This document shows, one piece after another, positions 35,328 to 47,185 of a stretch of 64,000 bases of DNA (positions within the stretch are counted from its first letter, which is position 1; every line of letters begins with the position of its first letter). A program made the position numbers and the translations under genes. Source of the stretch: Anthopleura xanthogrammica (Eukaryota > Cnidaria > Anthozoa > Actiniaria > Actiniidae); contig OZ025221.1 of assembly GCA_964019055.1 (NCBI GenBank), positions 6,049,968 through 6,113,967 of the forward strand. The letters run 5' to 3'. The notes under the pieces are model-generated. The model saw nothing but the letters and a program-made list of their open reading frames with translations, was not told the DNA's origin and ran no database searches.

Positions 35328-38300
35328 CTACAAGTTGATTGTGACATCATCGCCAATGAGAAAGAAAGGTGCCCAGTGCCTTGGTTCTTCGTAGTCTCCT
35401 CTCAAATCATTCATGGCCTCCTGCAGACTTTTACTAGCACTTTCACCCATCTGTAACTGGGTGTAAAAGCTCACCATGAAGTTTAGAGTGGCTTCGTCGT
35501 CAATGGCCCACAATGAAGCCACTACAGCACGAGCCCCTGCAGCAAGAAACCCTCGACTGATCCCTACAATCCCTTCTGCTCTGATTTCACCACGACCACT
35601 ATGACAACAGCTCAGGACAACCAGCTGTGCTTTGATACCAGTTTTCTGCACTTCTTGCATGGTCAACAAGTAGTCCTTTTTCTTCTGGGATCTTTCTTCC
35701 TCCAGTTAAGGTACGCGGTGCAAGTACAATTTCCCCTTTTGTGCTTCCGTGAGCTGCAATGTGGATGACAGCAACTCCTTCGTGTAATCTTTGCATAATA
35801 AAATCTTTAGTTGCTTGTGCTCCTACTAATGGCGCAACATCTAGAATCTTACCGATGATCTTAGCCTCGTGCCTTGCTTTTGGTAGAGGCCAGAAAGTTG
35901 TTTCTTCTCCTTGAAACAATACAGTTCCCGAGTCTGGATCTCCAACTACAAGGGCGCCCGTTTTGCTGTGGTAATCTGCTGGACATCAGTCTTGTAAAGA
36001 TTTCAACGTCGTCAATGAAGGAGCCAGGCGAATACGCTTCATTTCGGACAGGAAAAGACCCGTTTGTGGATCTCGTAATGCTGCGAAAGGAACCATGTAC
36101 AGAGGTCCATCGGGAACTATAACCACTTCTTCGTGTGTAAGGTTCTGCATCACAGGAGCTATCAAACCAGTGTATAGCATTTCAAGTGGATTTTGATTTC
36201 CTTCAACATTTTTCTCTTCATTTGGTGCTACTTCCTGGAACCTCTGCTTGTTTTGGTCAGGTGCCCTGCTTTCCCCCTCTTCTTGGCGTTCAAATCTGAC
36301 AAAACAGTCATCACCTTTTATCAGCTGCACATTTTCAGGCAAGTGATCTAGTGATCTGTCCTCGCAACCCAGGGTGTCTCTGACATTCATGGCATCGTAT
36401 GCTGCAAACACAACTTTAGAAATAATGTCGCTCCCGGCCTTATTACCTTGTGATGTTGGTAGATGTCTATGTTGAAATCCTTGTGCTTTCACTTCAAGGA
36501 AAAATAAGGGCTTTTGATGAGCCAAAACCCAAATAGCTAGTGCATGGAGTTGTAGAGAAAAATACAGAACACAAAACTCACTTTTGCAAGTATGCAAAAT
36601 GGCGTCAACTTCGGCGTACGTTAGGATGACATTTTTGCCATATTGTGGAAATTCACTATATTTCGATTCCAACAGATCACTTAAAGCTCGAGCTCTGCCT
36701 CGATCAGACACAATAAGAGCTTCGTTGATCTCTTCTGTTTCAATTAATACACCTGTTAGAAATGTGTAAGTTAACATGAAAGTGTCCATTATTGTTATCT
36801 TAAAGTCGTTGCGATCATGCAAGTGATCAAACATCCACTCGCAGCACTGGAGAGACTGTTCGAAATACTTCTTGCATTGTTCCATACACCTTTCATTGAC
36901 AAGATGCATTTCTTTGAAGATATCAGCTGTTAGGTAATACAAACAGCCAAGATTATAGCAAATTAATTTTTCGATCTGCTTGTCTTCTTGCGATATAGCA
37001 AGTCTAAGCGCTTTCTCATAATAATGAAAAGCCGGCTGGTATTTCTTAGATTTCTGATATGATTTCCCAAGGCCAGCGTATGCATGAAGTTCAATTTTCT
37101 TGCTGCCTATCTCTTTGGCAAATTCTAGTGATCTTTCGAAACATTTTAGTGCTTCGTTGTTCTTATCTTGCATCAAGTAAGCATGGCCTAAATTGCTGTA
37201 AGACTCTGCTACTCCTTTTTTATCACCTATCTCTTGTGCTATCGTCAAGGATTTTTTGGAACAATCAATGACTTCTTGGTATTTTCCTTGCCTTTTATAA
37301 GCTATGCTCAGGTTTATGTATGCAATTACTTCATCTTCTCTGTCCCCTATCTCTTGACAGGTGCTTAATTCCATTTGAAAATACTTTAATGCATCATCAA
37401 ATTTACCTACGCCGAAATAGGCGGAACCTATGTTACGATAAATTGTTGACAGATGTTGTATTAACCCTGTCTCTTTCTGAAGATCTAAGGCCTTTTCAGA
37501 GCATTGAAGACTTTCATGGAATTTGCTCAAATTAGTGTAAATCCCTCCCAAAGCCTCATGGGAAACCAATTCTTCCTCTTTGTTTCCTGTCTCTTTGGCA
37601 ATGCTTAATTCCTTAAGACTGTATTCAAGCGCCTTGTCGTATTGGCCTAACGAATCAAAAACCAATCCCAATTTTTTATGAATCAACCCTGTATTTATTT
37701 TGTCATTAAGTTCTTCGGCAATGTTGAGGGCCTTTTCTAGATAGCCAATAGCTTCATCGTATTTTCCAAGAGAGTGGTAAGTGTCTCCCATTCCCATGTA
37801 CACTTTCATCTCATCGTCTTTACTGTTTGTTTCCAAAGCAATGTTCAAACTTTTTTTATAGTATTCCATGGCTTTGTAGTAATCACTCACTGAATGACTG
37901 CATGTTCCCAAATGGTAATAAGCAACTGCTTGCACTTTGTTATCGCCTGTATTAGTGGAAATGGTCAGAACTTTCTCAAAATGTTTGATGGCCTCGAAAG
38001 GTTTTGCCATAGCGAAATAAACAATTCCAAGATTCACATGCGCACTTTTGATTTGCTTCTTGCAATCCATCTTCTCCGCGAGGACCAGTTGCTTTGTGTA
38101 GTACTCGACTGCTTCGTCAACTTTGTGTAAAGAAATGTAGGCGTTTCCTAGATTCCCGTAGACCCATGCTTCTCTCTCCCCGTCATTATTATCTTTGACC
38201 AAGTGAAGTAGCTTCTCAGAATATCTAATAGTCTTGTCGTGCTTTCCAGACGACTGGTAAATCATACTTAAGCGCTCATAAACACTTGCTTCTATTTCTT

Positions 38301-38913
38301 TATTAGTGTTCTTTAGTGAAATCACTAAAAGGCACTTCTTATACCATGTTTTGGCCTCTTCCTCCTTACCTTGCAAGAAATAAGTATTTCCTATGCGATA
38401 ATATGCATATCCTTCCTTCTCCTTGTCGTTCAGTTCTTGGCTAATGGCAAGTCCCTTTTCATAGTAGTTGATGGCTGTTTGGTATTCACCCTTCGAATGG
38501 TAAATTATTCCTAGAAAATTATATGCTATTATCTCCAATATCCTCATACCTGCAGTTTCTTTGGCAATTGCTAGACATTTTTCCACATATATAAGGCCTT
38601 GCTTTGAGTTTCCTAATGAATTATAAACTAATCCTAACTCTCCATAAGCGTAGGCCTTTTCATATATGAGGATTGTCTTTACCAGGACCCTTTCAAAATA
38701 TGTAATAGCTTTTGTGAAGTTTTCAGTTTTTCGACACGATATACCAAGACAGAGGTTTATCGTCATCTGAGTAGAGCAGTCTTCCATGTATTCCGCCATG
38801 ACCAAACACTCTTCATAAAGACGAATCAACTGTTGGTCTGTCAAGTTCAAGTACCCCACGTGACCACATCTTATACAGAAGTGAATAAAAAGCATAAGCT
38901 TCCAGTCTTCCAT
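35328..38913 (-). pseudogene. TPR-CHAT peptidase, unit 3, disrupted in the CHAT domain
   Basis: The frame opens at an ATG at 38,913 and runs 975 residues: about sixteen TPR units (roughly 40-700), a linker and the start of CHAT (IVPDGPLYMVPFAALRD). It stops at a TGA at 35,986-35,988, created by a 3-nt gain relative to unit 2 (QD-stop-CP versus QECP). The same frame then continues through HIAAHGS until a 1-nt gain in a T run near 35,675 shifts it. The Cys motif VVLSCCHSGRG lies in another frame (35,328-35,669). The product would lack both catalytic residues; it may be a TPR-only protein or a pseudogene. Elsewhere it stays very close to the unit-2 copy, so the damage is recent. Confidence 0.85.
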
Positions 38914-39330
38914 GATGAGACGTAAAGACCACGATTAGCTAGTGCTGGTCCATGATTTGGCAATATATCAGTTTTAAGACCGACCCTTTCAAGTACTCTT
39001 GAGCAGCTTGTTGTGAAGACTCACCGAAAGGAAACGGTCAGGCATCCTATTTTCTACAGACTTCGAGTCGTTCATCGAAGTCTACAATAACTAAGTATAC
39101 ATTGGCTTGTATTTAAGCACACATTGTTCCCTCATTGGCTTTGATTTTCGAAAGAGATCGCTGATAAACTCATATCTGCATCTGATTTCTCTCAATAAAT
39201 CTTGCCAGATATTTGACGTATCAAGGGAAATTTCGAATTCCCTGTGCTTTATAAACACTGGTACCCAGATCACTGTTGATACTCGATCACCTTGGGTCAT
39301 CACGCGGAACGCCTGCTTTGAAATGACTTA
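38914..39330. promoter_or_regulatory. Compact divergent promoter region of unit 3
   Basis: 417 bp separate the TPR-CHAT ATG (-) from the aldolase ATG (+). The last 44 bp before the aldolase start are nearly identical in units 2 and 3 (ACGCGGAACGCCTGCTTTGA). TTTTCGAAAGAG and ATATTTGACG blocks recur in all three units. Bidirectional transcription is inferred. Confidence 0.6.
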
Positions 39331-42300
39331 ATGGCGGTCGGAATTTTACAGAGCACTTTCAAGAGAATATTTGCACCGCTAAGCATCGTTCAAATTTGTC
39401 GGTCATCTAATTGTGTGATCACTAAAGCTTTTTCAATATATAGTAGTGGCATCAAAGATACTATGGAACAGGAAAAAGGCATTCATGTTATTGATGTGAG
39501 GAGCGATACTGTTACCAAACCCACTCCAGAGATGAGGCAAGTTATGGCTAATGCTGAGGTCGGTGATGATGTATTTGGTGAAGACCCTACAATCAATAGT
39601 AAGCTGGCAAAACAAACAGTGATTGTTTATATCGAATAATGTATAAAGTTCAGGGATTAATTTCATGTTTTGTTTTAATGTAGGTCTTCAGGAAAAATCT
39701 GCAAAGCTGCTTGGAAAAGAGGCTGGTTTGTTTGTTCCCTCAGGATCCATGGGAAATCTTATTTCGAGTATGCATAGAACTTAAATATAACCAATTATAA
39801 TACCTGTTACCAAATTAAAACTAGAGGATTACAACGTGTTCTTTCTGTATGCCAGTGGCATGTACATTAGCTTGCAACATGTATTATTATAGATGTATTG
39901 CAGCTGTATTATATTTTGAGAGGCCCATCTTTTAAATAACAGTACATAACCCCATGCCTCAGCAGGCACACTTGCCACTTTCCATCACTACTGTCTTAAG
40001 AGTCTGAAAGCTAACAAAATTCATCTGTATATCAAATATTTTTACTTGTGGTTTGCTTAATTAGCCTGCCATTTTATCTTTGATTAATTTCTCTTCCTTA
40101 TATATATTTAAACAAGGCCACACATACGAATCTATAGATAACACAGCCTCATGTCCTGCTTTTCACCCAAGGAAATGAACGACACAACATCTTAATCAGA
40201 AGTCTAGAGTAATGGCGCTATTTTAATTAGCAGGAATTATTTTTTCTTTACAGTCATGGCACATTGTCCTCATCGTGGTGATGAAATCTTAGTTGGAGAC
40301 AAGTCTCACATATGTATTTGGGAGCAGGGTTCTTGTTCTCAGGTAATACTAGTATGCATAAGCCTTAGACTAAAAGTGGGAGTTCCTGGTTGAGACTTGA
40401 TGAGCAGGTGTAGCTCCTCATATTACCCCTATTTTTCATTCAATAACCTTTTAAAACATACAGTACATGTATATGATTTTCGATTTATTTTAGATTGCAG
40501 GAGTGCATTCCAGGCAAGTTTACACCCATCCCAATGGAGAATTGGACCTTGAAGACATGAAAGCCAAGATATATGATGGACAGGATGATCACTCCACTCA
40601 CACAAAATTGATCTGCCTGGAGCAGACTCACAATTACTCAGGAGGTTCGGTTCTTTCTCTTCCATATTTAGACAAGGTAATGATTGACAGCTGAAACTCC
40701 ACCCAGTCATCCCCTCAAATTATTCATCCCTTACCCCATCAATGATGCTTTTAAAAAAGTTTAAATGCATCCAGGCTGCCAATTCAACTATAATAATCTT
40801 GAAGTATGTATTGAATCCAGGTTAAAGAGATTGCTTCTGCCAATAACTTGTCACTTCACATGGATGGTGCAAGGCTTTTTAATGCTGTAGCAGCTCTTGG
40901 TGTCCCAGCATCAGAAGTTACCAAGCATATGGACTCAGTCACATTCTGCCTTTCTAAGGTGATTCATTGATATTTGTTTTACCCTGTGCAAGCTTTAGTA
41001 GAGTAACAGGAATGATTTCTTGACAAACTTTGCTGACTTCCTATTCTCCCAAATAAATTAATGAACACAGAAACAAACCTTCTTCCAGGTTGTGTTGCTA
41101 TAGTAACCTGAATTTGGATCAACTTTACCACCTCTGGGTTTCATCCCATGTTTCATCAACTCTTATATTACAAGCTGTCATTGCAATTGATTGCTCTATG
41201 CTTGGTATTCAGGCCCTTGGTGCTCCTGTTGGATCAGTAATTGTTGGCTCCAAAGAGTTCATAGCAAGGTTGGTTCAATAAACTTTTAGAGAATGAATCA
41301 TGTTATTATTATTATGTTATCATGTTATTATCTAGTGGGCAGAGATGGATTTCTATCTGCACCCATAGGGGCCTGAAAAAGGCTTACGTTCAACATCATG
41401 ATAAAAACATGCATGTGGTTTGGTCAGAAAAATCATCAATGCTATTGTTGCAAAGTTCCTTTGGTGTCTTTGATGAAGACGAGGCATTTTTTTTTTGGAC
41501 TCTGCAGAAATGATTATTTTTTCTATAGTTTTCATAGGTTTGTAGCATTGTCAGTTATTATTAGAGCTGAATGGCCACCACCAGATATTGTGCATCGAGA
41601 AACAAATCAACGAAGACCGCAATCATTTGGCTTAGCCTGCTGAAAACCAATACTCCTGGTATCAAATTCGGAAATTGCTTGAAACTCAAATGAATTTCCT
41701 GCAAGTGAGACAAGTCGACCTCTTGTGACTTTGTCGCTCGCCAGAGTGCTGTGCCTCCTAACATTCTCGCTTTGCTGAAATAAAAGAATCTCCTCAAGAG
41801 ACAAGAGAGGTTGACTTGTGGCAAGTCTAAAAGAAACCCTGTGGTCAAGAATACTTGAAGGATTCCAAGGGTTTTTCTTGTAATTGTACAATCACATATG
41901 CTAGCTTAAGTCTTCTGTGCCTATCATATGTACCATTGGTTTTAGTGGTGTCAAGATGAAGTTATCTATAGAATGCATGTCTTGTTTGACAGATGCCATA
42001 GACACAGGAAAGCCCTAGGGGGAGGTATGAGGCAAGCAGGTATAATAGCTGCAGCTGGTATCTATGCACTTGATAATATTGTACCCAAGTTGGTGGAGGA
42101 TCATAACAACGCTAAAAACCTTGTTAAAGGTAAGGTATGAAACTGGTAAGCTATGGGCTAAGCTACATCCCTTGAAATCACCCTAGATCTACCACTATAA
42201 TGAACATTTACTACATATTTTCTTTTTTCAGGGCTAATGCAATTGAAAGGCATCAAGGTAGACCCTACAGAAATACAATCAAACATGGTGTACTTCAATG

Positions 42301-42491
42301 TCACTCACAATAGCCTTACTGCTAATGACATTGTACAAGGAATGGGAACATGTTCAGAGAATGAACCAAATAAAGTCATTGTAAAACTTCTTGCCATTAG
42401 TGCTAGAAGAATAAGAATTGTATTCCATCACCAAGTAGATAGTAATGATGTCGAAAAAATTATCAATAAGTTGAAATACATTTTGCAATGA
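39331..42491 (+). CDS. L-threonine aldolase, unit 3
   Basis: Eight exons: 39331-39598, 39684-39767, 40254-40342, 40494-40676, 40821-40958, 41213-41268, 41993-42129 and 42232-42491. All exon lengths equal those of the unit-2 gene and give 404 aa. The same PLP lysine context (FCLSK then ALGAPVGS), [10 protein letters not shown] and [10 protein letters not shown] signatures are intact, as is the Arg/Ser-rich presumed mitochondrial presequence. Few residues differ from unit 2 (for example IWEQ for ICEQ and GLMQLKGIK for GLIQLKGIE). Intron 6 is about 470 bp longer than in unit 2. AATAAA follows the stop within 10 bp. Likely a functional recent duplicate. Confidence 0.93.
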
Positions 42492-42993
42492 TAAATAAAT
42501 TAAAATCAGAGCTTTGAATAATATGTCTTCTACTTTATCTGGAGTTTGTAATAGCATGATTTTTAAATTTTTATGGAATGAAAGGCAGTCGTAAATAACT
42601 AGAAGCTAAAGTACAGACAGTTTCTGTACCATTTTTTACAAGGTAGGGTTGTTAGCCATATGCCAAACCCCCAACCTGGAGGACCAGGGGATCACTCTGT
42701 CTGGTCTCACACTAAAATATAAATATTTGATCTTCTGTTTATTTTGTTTGTTATTTGTATTATCCTCATAAATTAAATGAAAAAATCGAGATTTTCTCTG
42801 ATTTGGCTGCTGAAATAGTACTGTAATCTTAATGTATATCGTGTATCTGAGCCTTTATGCACCTCATGGCACAATGAGTGATGATGATGATGAGAGTACA
42901 GACATTAAATCCAAGTATCAAAACTAAATAGTAAAAAATAGTGCTAAAATAGTGAATTCTTCATTTTGTATTCTTTAGAACCATTTTCATAAT

Positions 42994-43146
42994 GCTCCTT
43001 TCCGTAGTCTTCCCACAATCCCTTATGATCCCAGCTCGAGGTCAGGGTAAAATTTGCATAAAAATGTATAAAAAATATGCAAATTTTACCCTAACCTCGA
43101 GCTCACGCTGGAATCATAAGGGATTGTGGGAAGACTACGGAAAGGT
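42994..43146. mobile_element. Near-perfect hairpin element
   Basis: CTTTCCGTAGTCTTCCCACA at the left and TGTGGGAAGACTACGGAAAG at the right. Arms of about 65 bp run inward through CAGGGTAAAATTTGCATA. Confidence 0.9.
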
Positions 43147-43963
43147 CCCCCCTCCATTGTGGGTTGGCCATTTTTTTAGTTGATGTTATGAAAACAGGTT
43201 ATATTAGAGCGGTCGTATTATTATAGGTAAGAAGACAATCTGACCTAGCATGTGTGTAACTTTAAAGCAGAATGGTGCTTGGGAAAGAGTCTTTTCTACA
43301 AGCTCCCACGTAATGTCTCTTCTCAGGGATGGAATTTCGATTTTTTAATGACAATATAAACTTATCTTGTGTATTGAGCAGCTACAAGACAAATGGATTG
43401 AATGCAAATGCAAAGACTTTATTTTTCTTCGCATATCATTATTTTCTTAAAAAAAGAACAAGCTAGAAAATGTGAGTTCCATTTCCTTTTACTCGATATT
43501 TGTAATTCTCAACTTGCATTTAGCCAATTATCTTGTGGGAATTTTGAACCCTGTTGCTACATAGACTATATCACTTTTTTGCCACAACAATGCATTCTAG
43601 AACTGTTAACTGAATCAAATAACATCAAAAAAAAAAAGAACGAACCATAAAGTCTATGTTTGGTGTTTTTTTTGATTGAGTTAACAGTCCCAGTATGTAT
43701 TGCTGCAGCAGACTAGTCTATGCTCACTGCAGTGTTCCAAGCTTTAATATCATAAAAACATGGCAAGTTTACAAACAAAACAATAGACTTACACCATTTC
43801 AATAATTTCACTTTTATTTGGCAAAGATTTTCAAATTGCACATTTAAAACACTGCTCTTTTGATAGAAACAGTCTTTCATTCAGGTCTGATGGGTTACCA
43901 ACAACAACATGAAACAGAAAAATAAAACGAATGTCAGTTTTGGGCAGGAAAACCAGTAAAAAT

Positions 43964-44151
43964 CAGGGCTTGAAATAACAGCTGGTCGATGGAAATGTCT
44001 GGGGAGAATTAGTAGTACTTGTCAGGTCAAATTTTTGCCTTGCTGGATATTTTGACCAGTAATATTGAACCAGAAATGGGGTATGACCAAGCTTAAGCTA
44101 ATTTAGCCAGCCATCATTACCAGCTGTTATTTCAAGCCCTGAAAATGAGTC
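43964..44151. mobile_element. Inverted-repeat element with CAGGGCTTGAAATAACAGC ends
   Basis: CAGGGCTTGAAATAACAGCTGG at the left is exactly complementary to the right end. The CAGGG start is typical of hAT-like MITEs, an inference; no clear 8-bp target duplication is visible. Confidence 0.75.
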
Positions 44152-44307
44152 AATATTCCAGAATAAATTTGTTTAAAGCTTGATAAGCTCTAGCCTGAAG
44201 AGTAAATCATGCATAGACTCTGGATTAAAGTGGATAATGTCAATTCATATAAACTACCGTAGGACTGAAAGGTCATGGGGGGGGGGGGGGGGAAGAGTTT
44301 GTCTTAC

Positions 44308-46308
44308 CTAATCTTCATCTTCCTCCTCCTCACCACCAGATCCACCTGACTTGTGCTTCTTGGCATTCTTTCTCTTCACACGACCAGGTCGTCCACCTCC
44401 ATATGGAGAGTTGAGAGAGAAGTCTATGTGCTTCTGTGAATCCAGGCGCACAATGAAGGATGGGACATTGACAAGCTGCTTGCGGACACTAATAAAACAA
44501 TAGGGATTTATTAATGATTTCTATACTAGTATGACCAAGCGCAAAAAAGGATTGTTGTTGTAATAGTCCCTTTCACAGTTAGCTGGGCCTTTGCATTGAA
44601 CTGAGACGAACAGTGAGCTTGCAATGATAGAGACATGTAAATTATTGTCCTAGGTGTTAAAAAAGGTCTCTTTCATTGCAAGCTCACCATTTGTCTCGCT
44701 TTGATGCAAAGGCACAGCTACCTTTCAAGATGACGCAGGGAACTGTGAAGGGGAATATTCAAACAGCAGGCCCACCAGTTTTAAAAGTCACATTATATAG
44801 TGTGGAATTTTAGGAGATGGATTGTAAATGGCGAAATCATGGTGAATATTTGCTTTTTTTTTATACATCACATACTTCAACTTTTTCATTCTAAATTCTT
44901 TGTGGAAACATGTTTTCGTATTGGGAAGAGACTGGGAACTAGGGCTGCTTGGCTAGTGAAGTGCACTGTGATTGGCCAGTTTGTGCATATACCAGACAAC
45001 TGGAATACTCTCTAAGGAAGAGGTTGAGTTTCATCACAGTGAAAAGAACAAGGCTAGTATACAAGTAAAATTAATACTTGATGAAGGGCACAAGGAGCGA
45101 GGTCATAGTAGAGCATACAGGATATATTGAATTCAATCGATCTTTGAGTTCCAGGTGTATGATTAGTTGGCACAATCATGACTAGCTGCTGGCCCATCCA
45201 CATTCAGTTGAGAATGTCAGTGCACATTTTATCTGATCAGAGTCAGGTTTAGCAAAGATGAATAGTGACTAAAGACCAAACCATCACCTTCGAGGCTAGT
45301 GTCCTCATCAGGACATCATTTGTTACTTTTGCATGTGCTGATGATGACACCAAGCCTGAATACAACAGTGCTTGCATGTGGTCTTTAATAAAACTATCTA
45401 TTGATGAAATCTGCGGCAGAACACTTCAGCCATTTTGCAAGGGGGGGGGGAGGGTTCAATCTTGTCTACTAAAGGTTGCACACAATAGAATTTATTTATA
45501 CTTTATTTATTGAAACTTTAAAAAGGGCGTGCATAAATTCATACAACAGTATTGAAACTTTATAGGGAAATACTATGCAATTATGGAGGAGACACTGTTA
45601 TCTTGTGTACTCAAATCCCTACATTCAAATTTCTTTAAACAGTTTGAAAAGGGACAATACTCAAAGTCACTTAAAACTGAGCACCTTTAAATAAAGAATA
45701 TTCAAACATGTAGGAAATGGTTGTATTTACTTGTAGAGCTAGTTCTGATAAGCTAACATGTGTTTCATACCTGAGATTTGTATTTTTTTTAAGCCCTAAT
45801 TTTGGTGTAAATCTGTACCATAACATTTAGAGATATTTTCAAACCCAATAAAATTCGTACCAACTAATTTAAGAACATTTTTGTGGAAACTTTTCATAGA
45901 TGTTACTCACCGAATGTGTCTTTGCCTAATCAAGACGCGGGCATGGTGGATAGATTTGGCCAATCCTAGCTTGAACACTTGTGTCTGAAGCCTCCTCTCT
46001 AAGAAATCCTCAATACGAAGACCCAAAACGTAATCGAGCTTCATTCTGCTCTCATCAAGTACTCCAATACGGACAAGACGACGTAGGAGAGCGTTTCCTT
46101 CGAAGAGACGACGAGGGTCTTTCTCCTCCAAAGTAAGAAGCTCTCGGGCTGCCTTACGGATTTTAGCCAAGGACAGCTTCACACGCCATACTTCACGCTT
46201 GTTTCGGAGTCCATACTCTCCAATGATCTTTAATTCTTGGTTTAGTCGCTCTTTCTCGAAGGGCCGCCTTGGAGTACTGTAGGTTTTACTGTATACTGGT
46301 TGAGGCAT
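44308..46308 (-). CDS. RPS9: 40S ribosomal protein S9 (uS4)
   Basis: Two coding exons, 45911-46308 and 44308-44488, joined across a GT/AG intron (R133 codon split) to 192 aa, close to the usual 194. The protein is a small-subunit component of the cytosolic ribosome (uS4 family). Recognisable segments: [104 protein letters not shown], and an acidic EEEEDED tail. The start is the ATG at 46,308. A pyrimidine tract CTTTCCTTTT (about 46,335-46,344) has the form of a 5'-TOP, with a YY1-like AAGATGGCG site beside it. Head to head with ADPRH. The intron carries an inverted-repeat element. Confidence 0.97.
44568..44754. mobile_element. Inverted-repeat element in the RPS9 intron
   Basis: CCCTTTCACAGTTAGCTGGGC...CGAACAGTGAGCTTGCAATGA at the left and TCATTGCAAGCTCACCATTTG...AACTGTGAAGGGG at the right are complementary. 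Confidence 0.8.
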
Positions 46309-47179
46309 CTTGTTCTTGGACCAAGATGGCGATCAAAAGGAAAGAACGACACGGCCGCAAGGCCTTTCTACACGTGGTGGAACACCATTACTATTAACCC
46401 CCCTCTAACAAATACACAGGAAGCCCGACACGTTTGCATAATGTCTAACCCGGGGAAAAGCAAAAACCTTGTTAATATATAAATTTAAATTTAAAAATAA
46501 AGCAATTGCTGCTTCTCTGTATATTTAACTTATCAAAATGTTCATAAGAAGTTTTGAGGCAATTTTGATGAACGCTCCAATGACTTCATATCTTGAAATA
46601 CCCTATGGTAACACAGGTAGCCCAATTCGAACCAGTCAAGGCGCGTCAGAAATGACAAACAGACATCCATTGAAGAATTGAACTTTACTTTCACTTTCAC
46701 ATTAGCGGAAGACATCTATAAGGTGGGTGATTCAGCATGATAATACTTGTTTTAGTGCTTTAGTTAGGTTTGAAAGCAATCGACAAGCATTTTATTGAAG
46801 TCTTGGGGTTTAAAATTGTATTTGTCCAGGCACTGAGGAAAATCGCATTCATAGTGAAACTCATATTGACTATCAAAAAGCAGTGTTTTGTGATCAATAG
46901 ATCTGGCATTGGTGTACAAGTTTATTAACGTACAAAATTCGTAAGAATATTTGTATTTTAGCTAGTTAAAAGCAAACGCAAGTCTATTGAGGAATGGGTT
47001 TATTAAAGCACACTGAAAGTTTTAGATCCGAGGGACGTATGAAAAAAACATGTGGGACTTCCTAATTTTCAAGAAATGTGACGAGACATGCATGTACATG
47101 GAAAAGCTTCCCTTGCTTTATGACACTGCATGCTGCTGTAAAAAACTACCCATGTATAACTTCTCTTTTCTTGAATTAG
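46309..47179. promoter_or_regulatory. Divergent RPS9 / ADPRH upstream region
   Basis: The RPS9 5' leader with a TOP-like tract lies at the left. An ADPRH non-coding first exon may end near 46,718 (CTATAAGGTGGGTG as donor). Its existence is inferred from that donor and the acceptor at 47,179. Confidence 0.45.
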
Positions 47180-47185
47180 GTGAAA

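Larger units (their letters stand above)
42492..44307. other. Intergenic, aldolase to RPS9
   Basis: Contains two palindromic elements listed separately and a poly-G run at about 44,278-44,292. No exon is supported. Confidence 0.5.

Noticed and set aside
41561..41891. Overlapping - strand frames of 94-95 codons in aldolase intron 6
   Set aside because: No recognised motif, inside an intron on the opposite strand, and absent from the unit-2 copy. Could be a fragment of an inserted element.
45278..45365. Candidate box C/D snoRNA in the RPS9 intron (TGATGA near 45,339)
   Set aside because: The only CTGA nearby is about 20 bp away and no terminal stem is visible.
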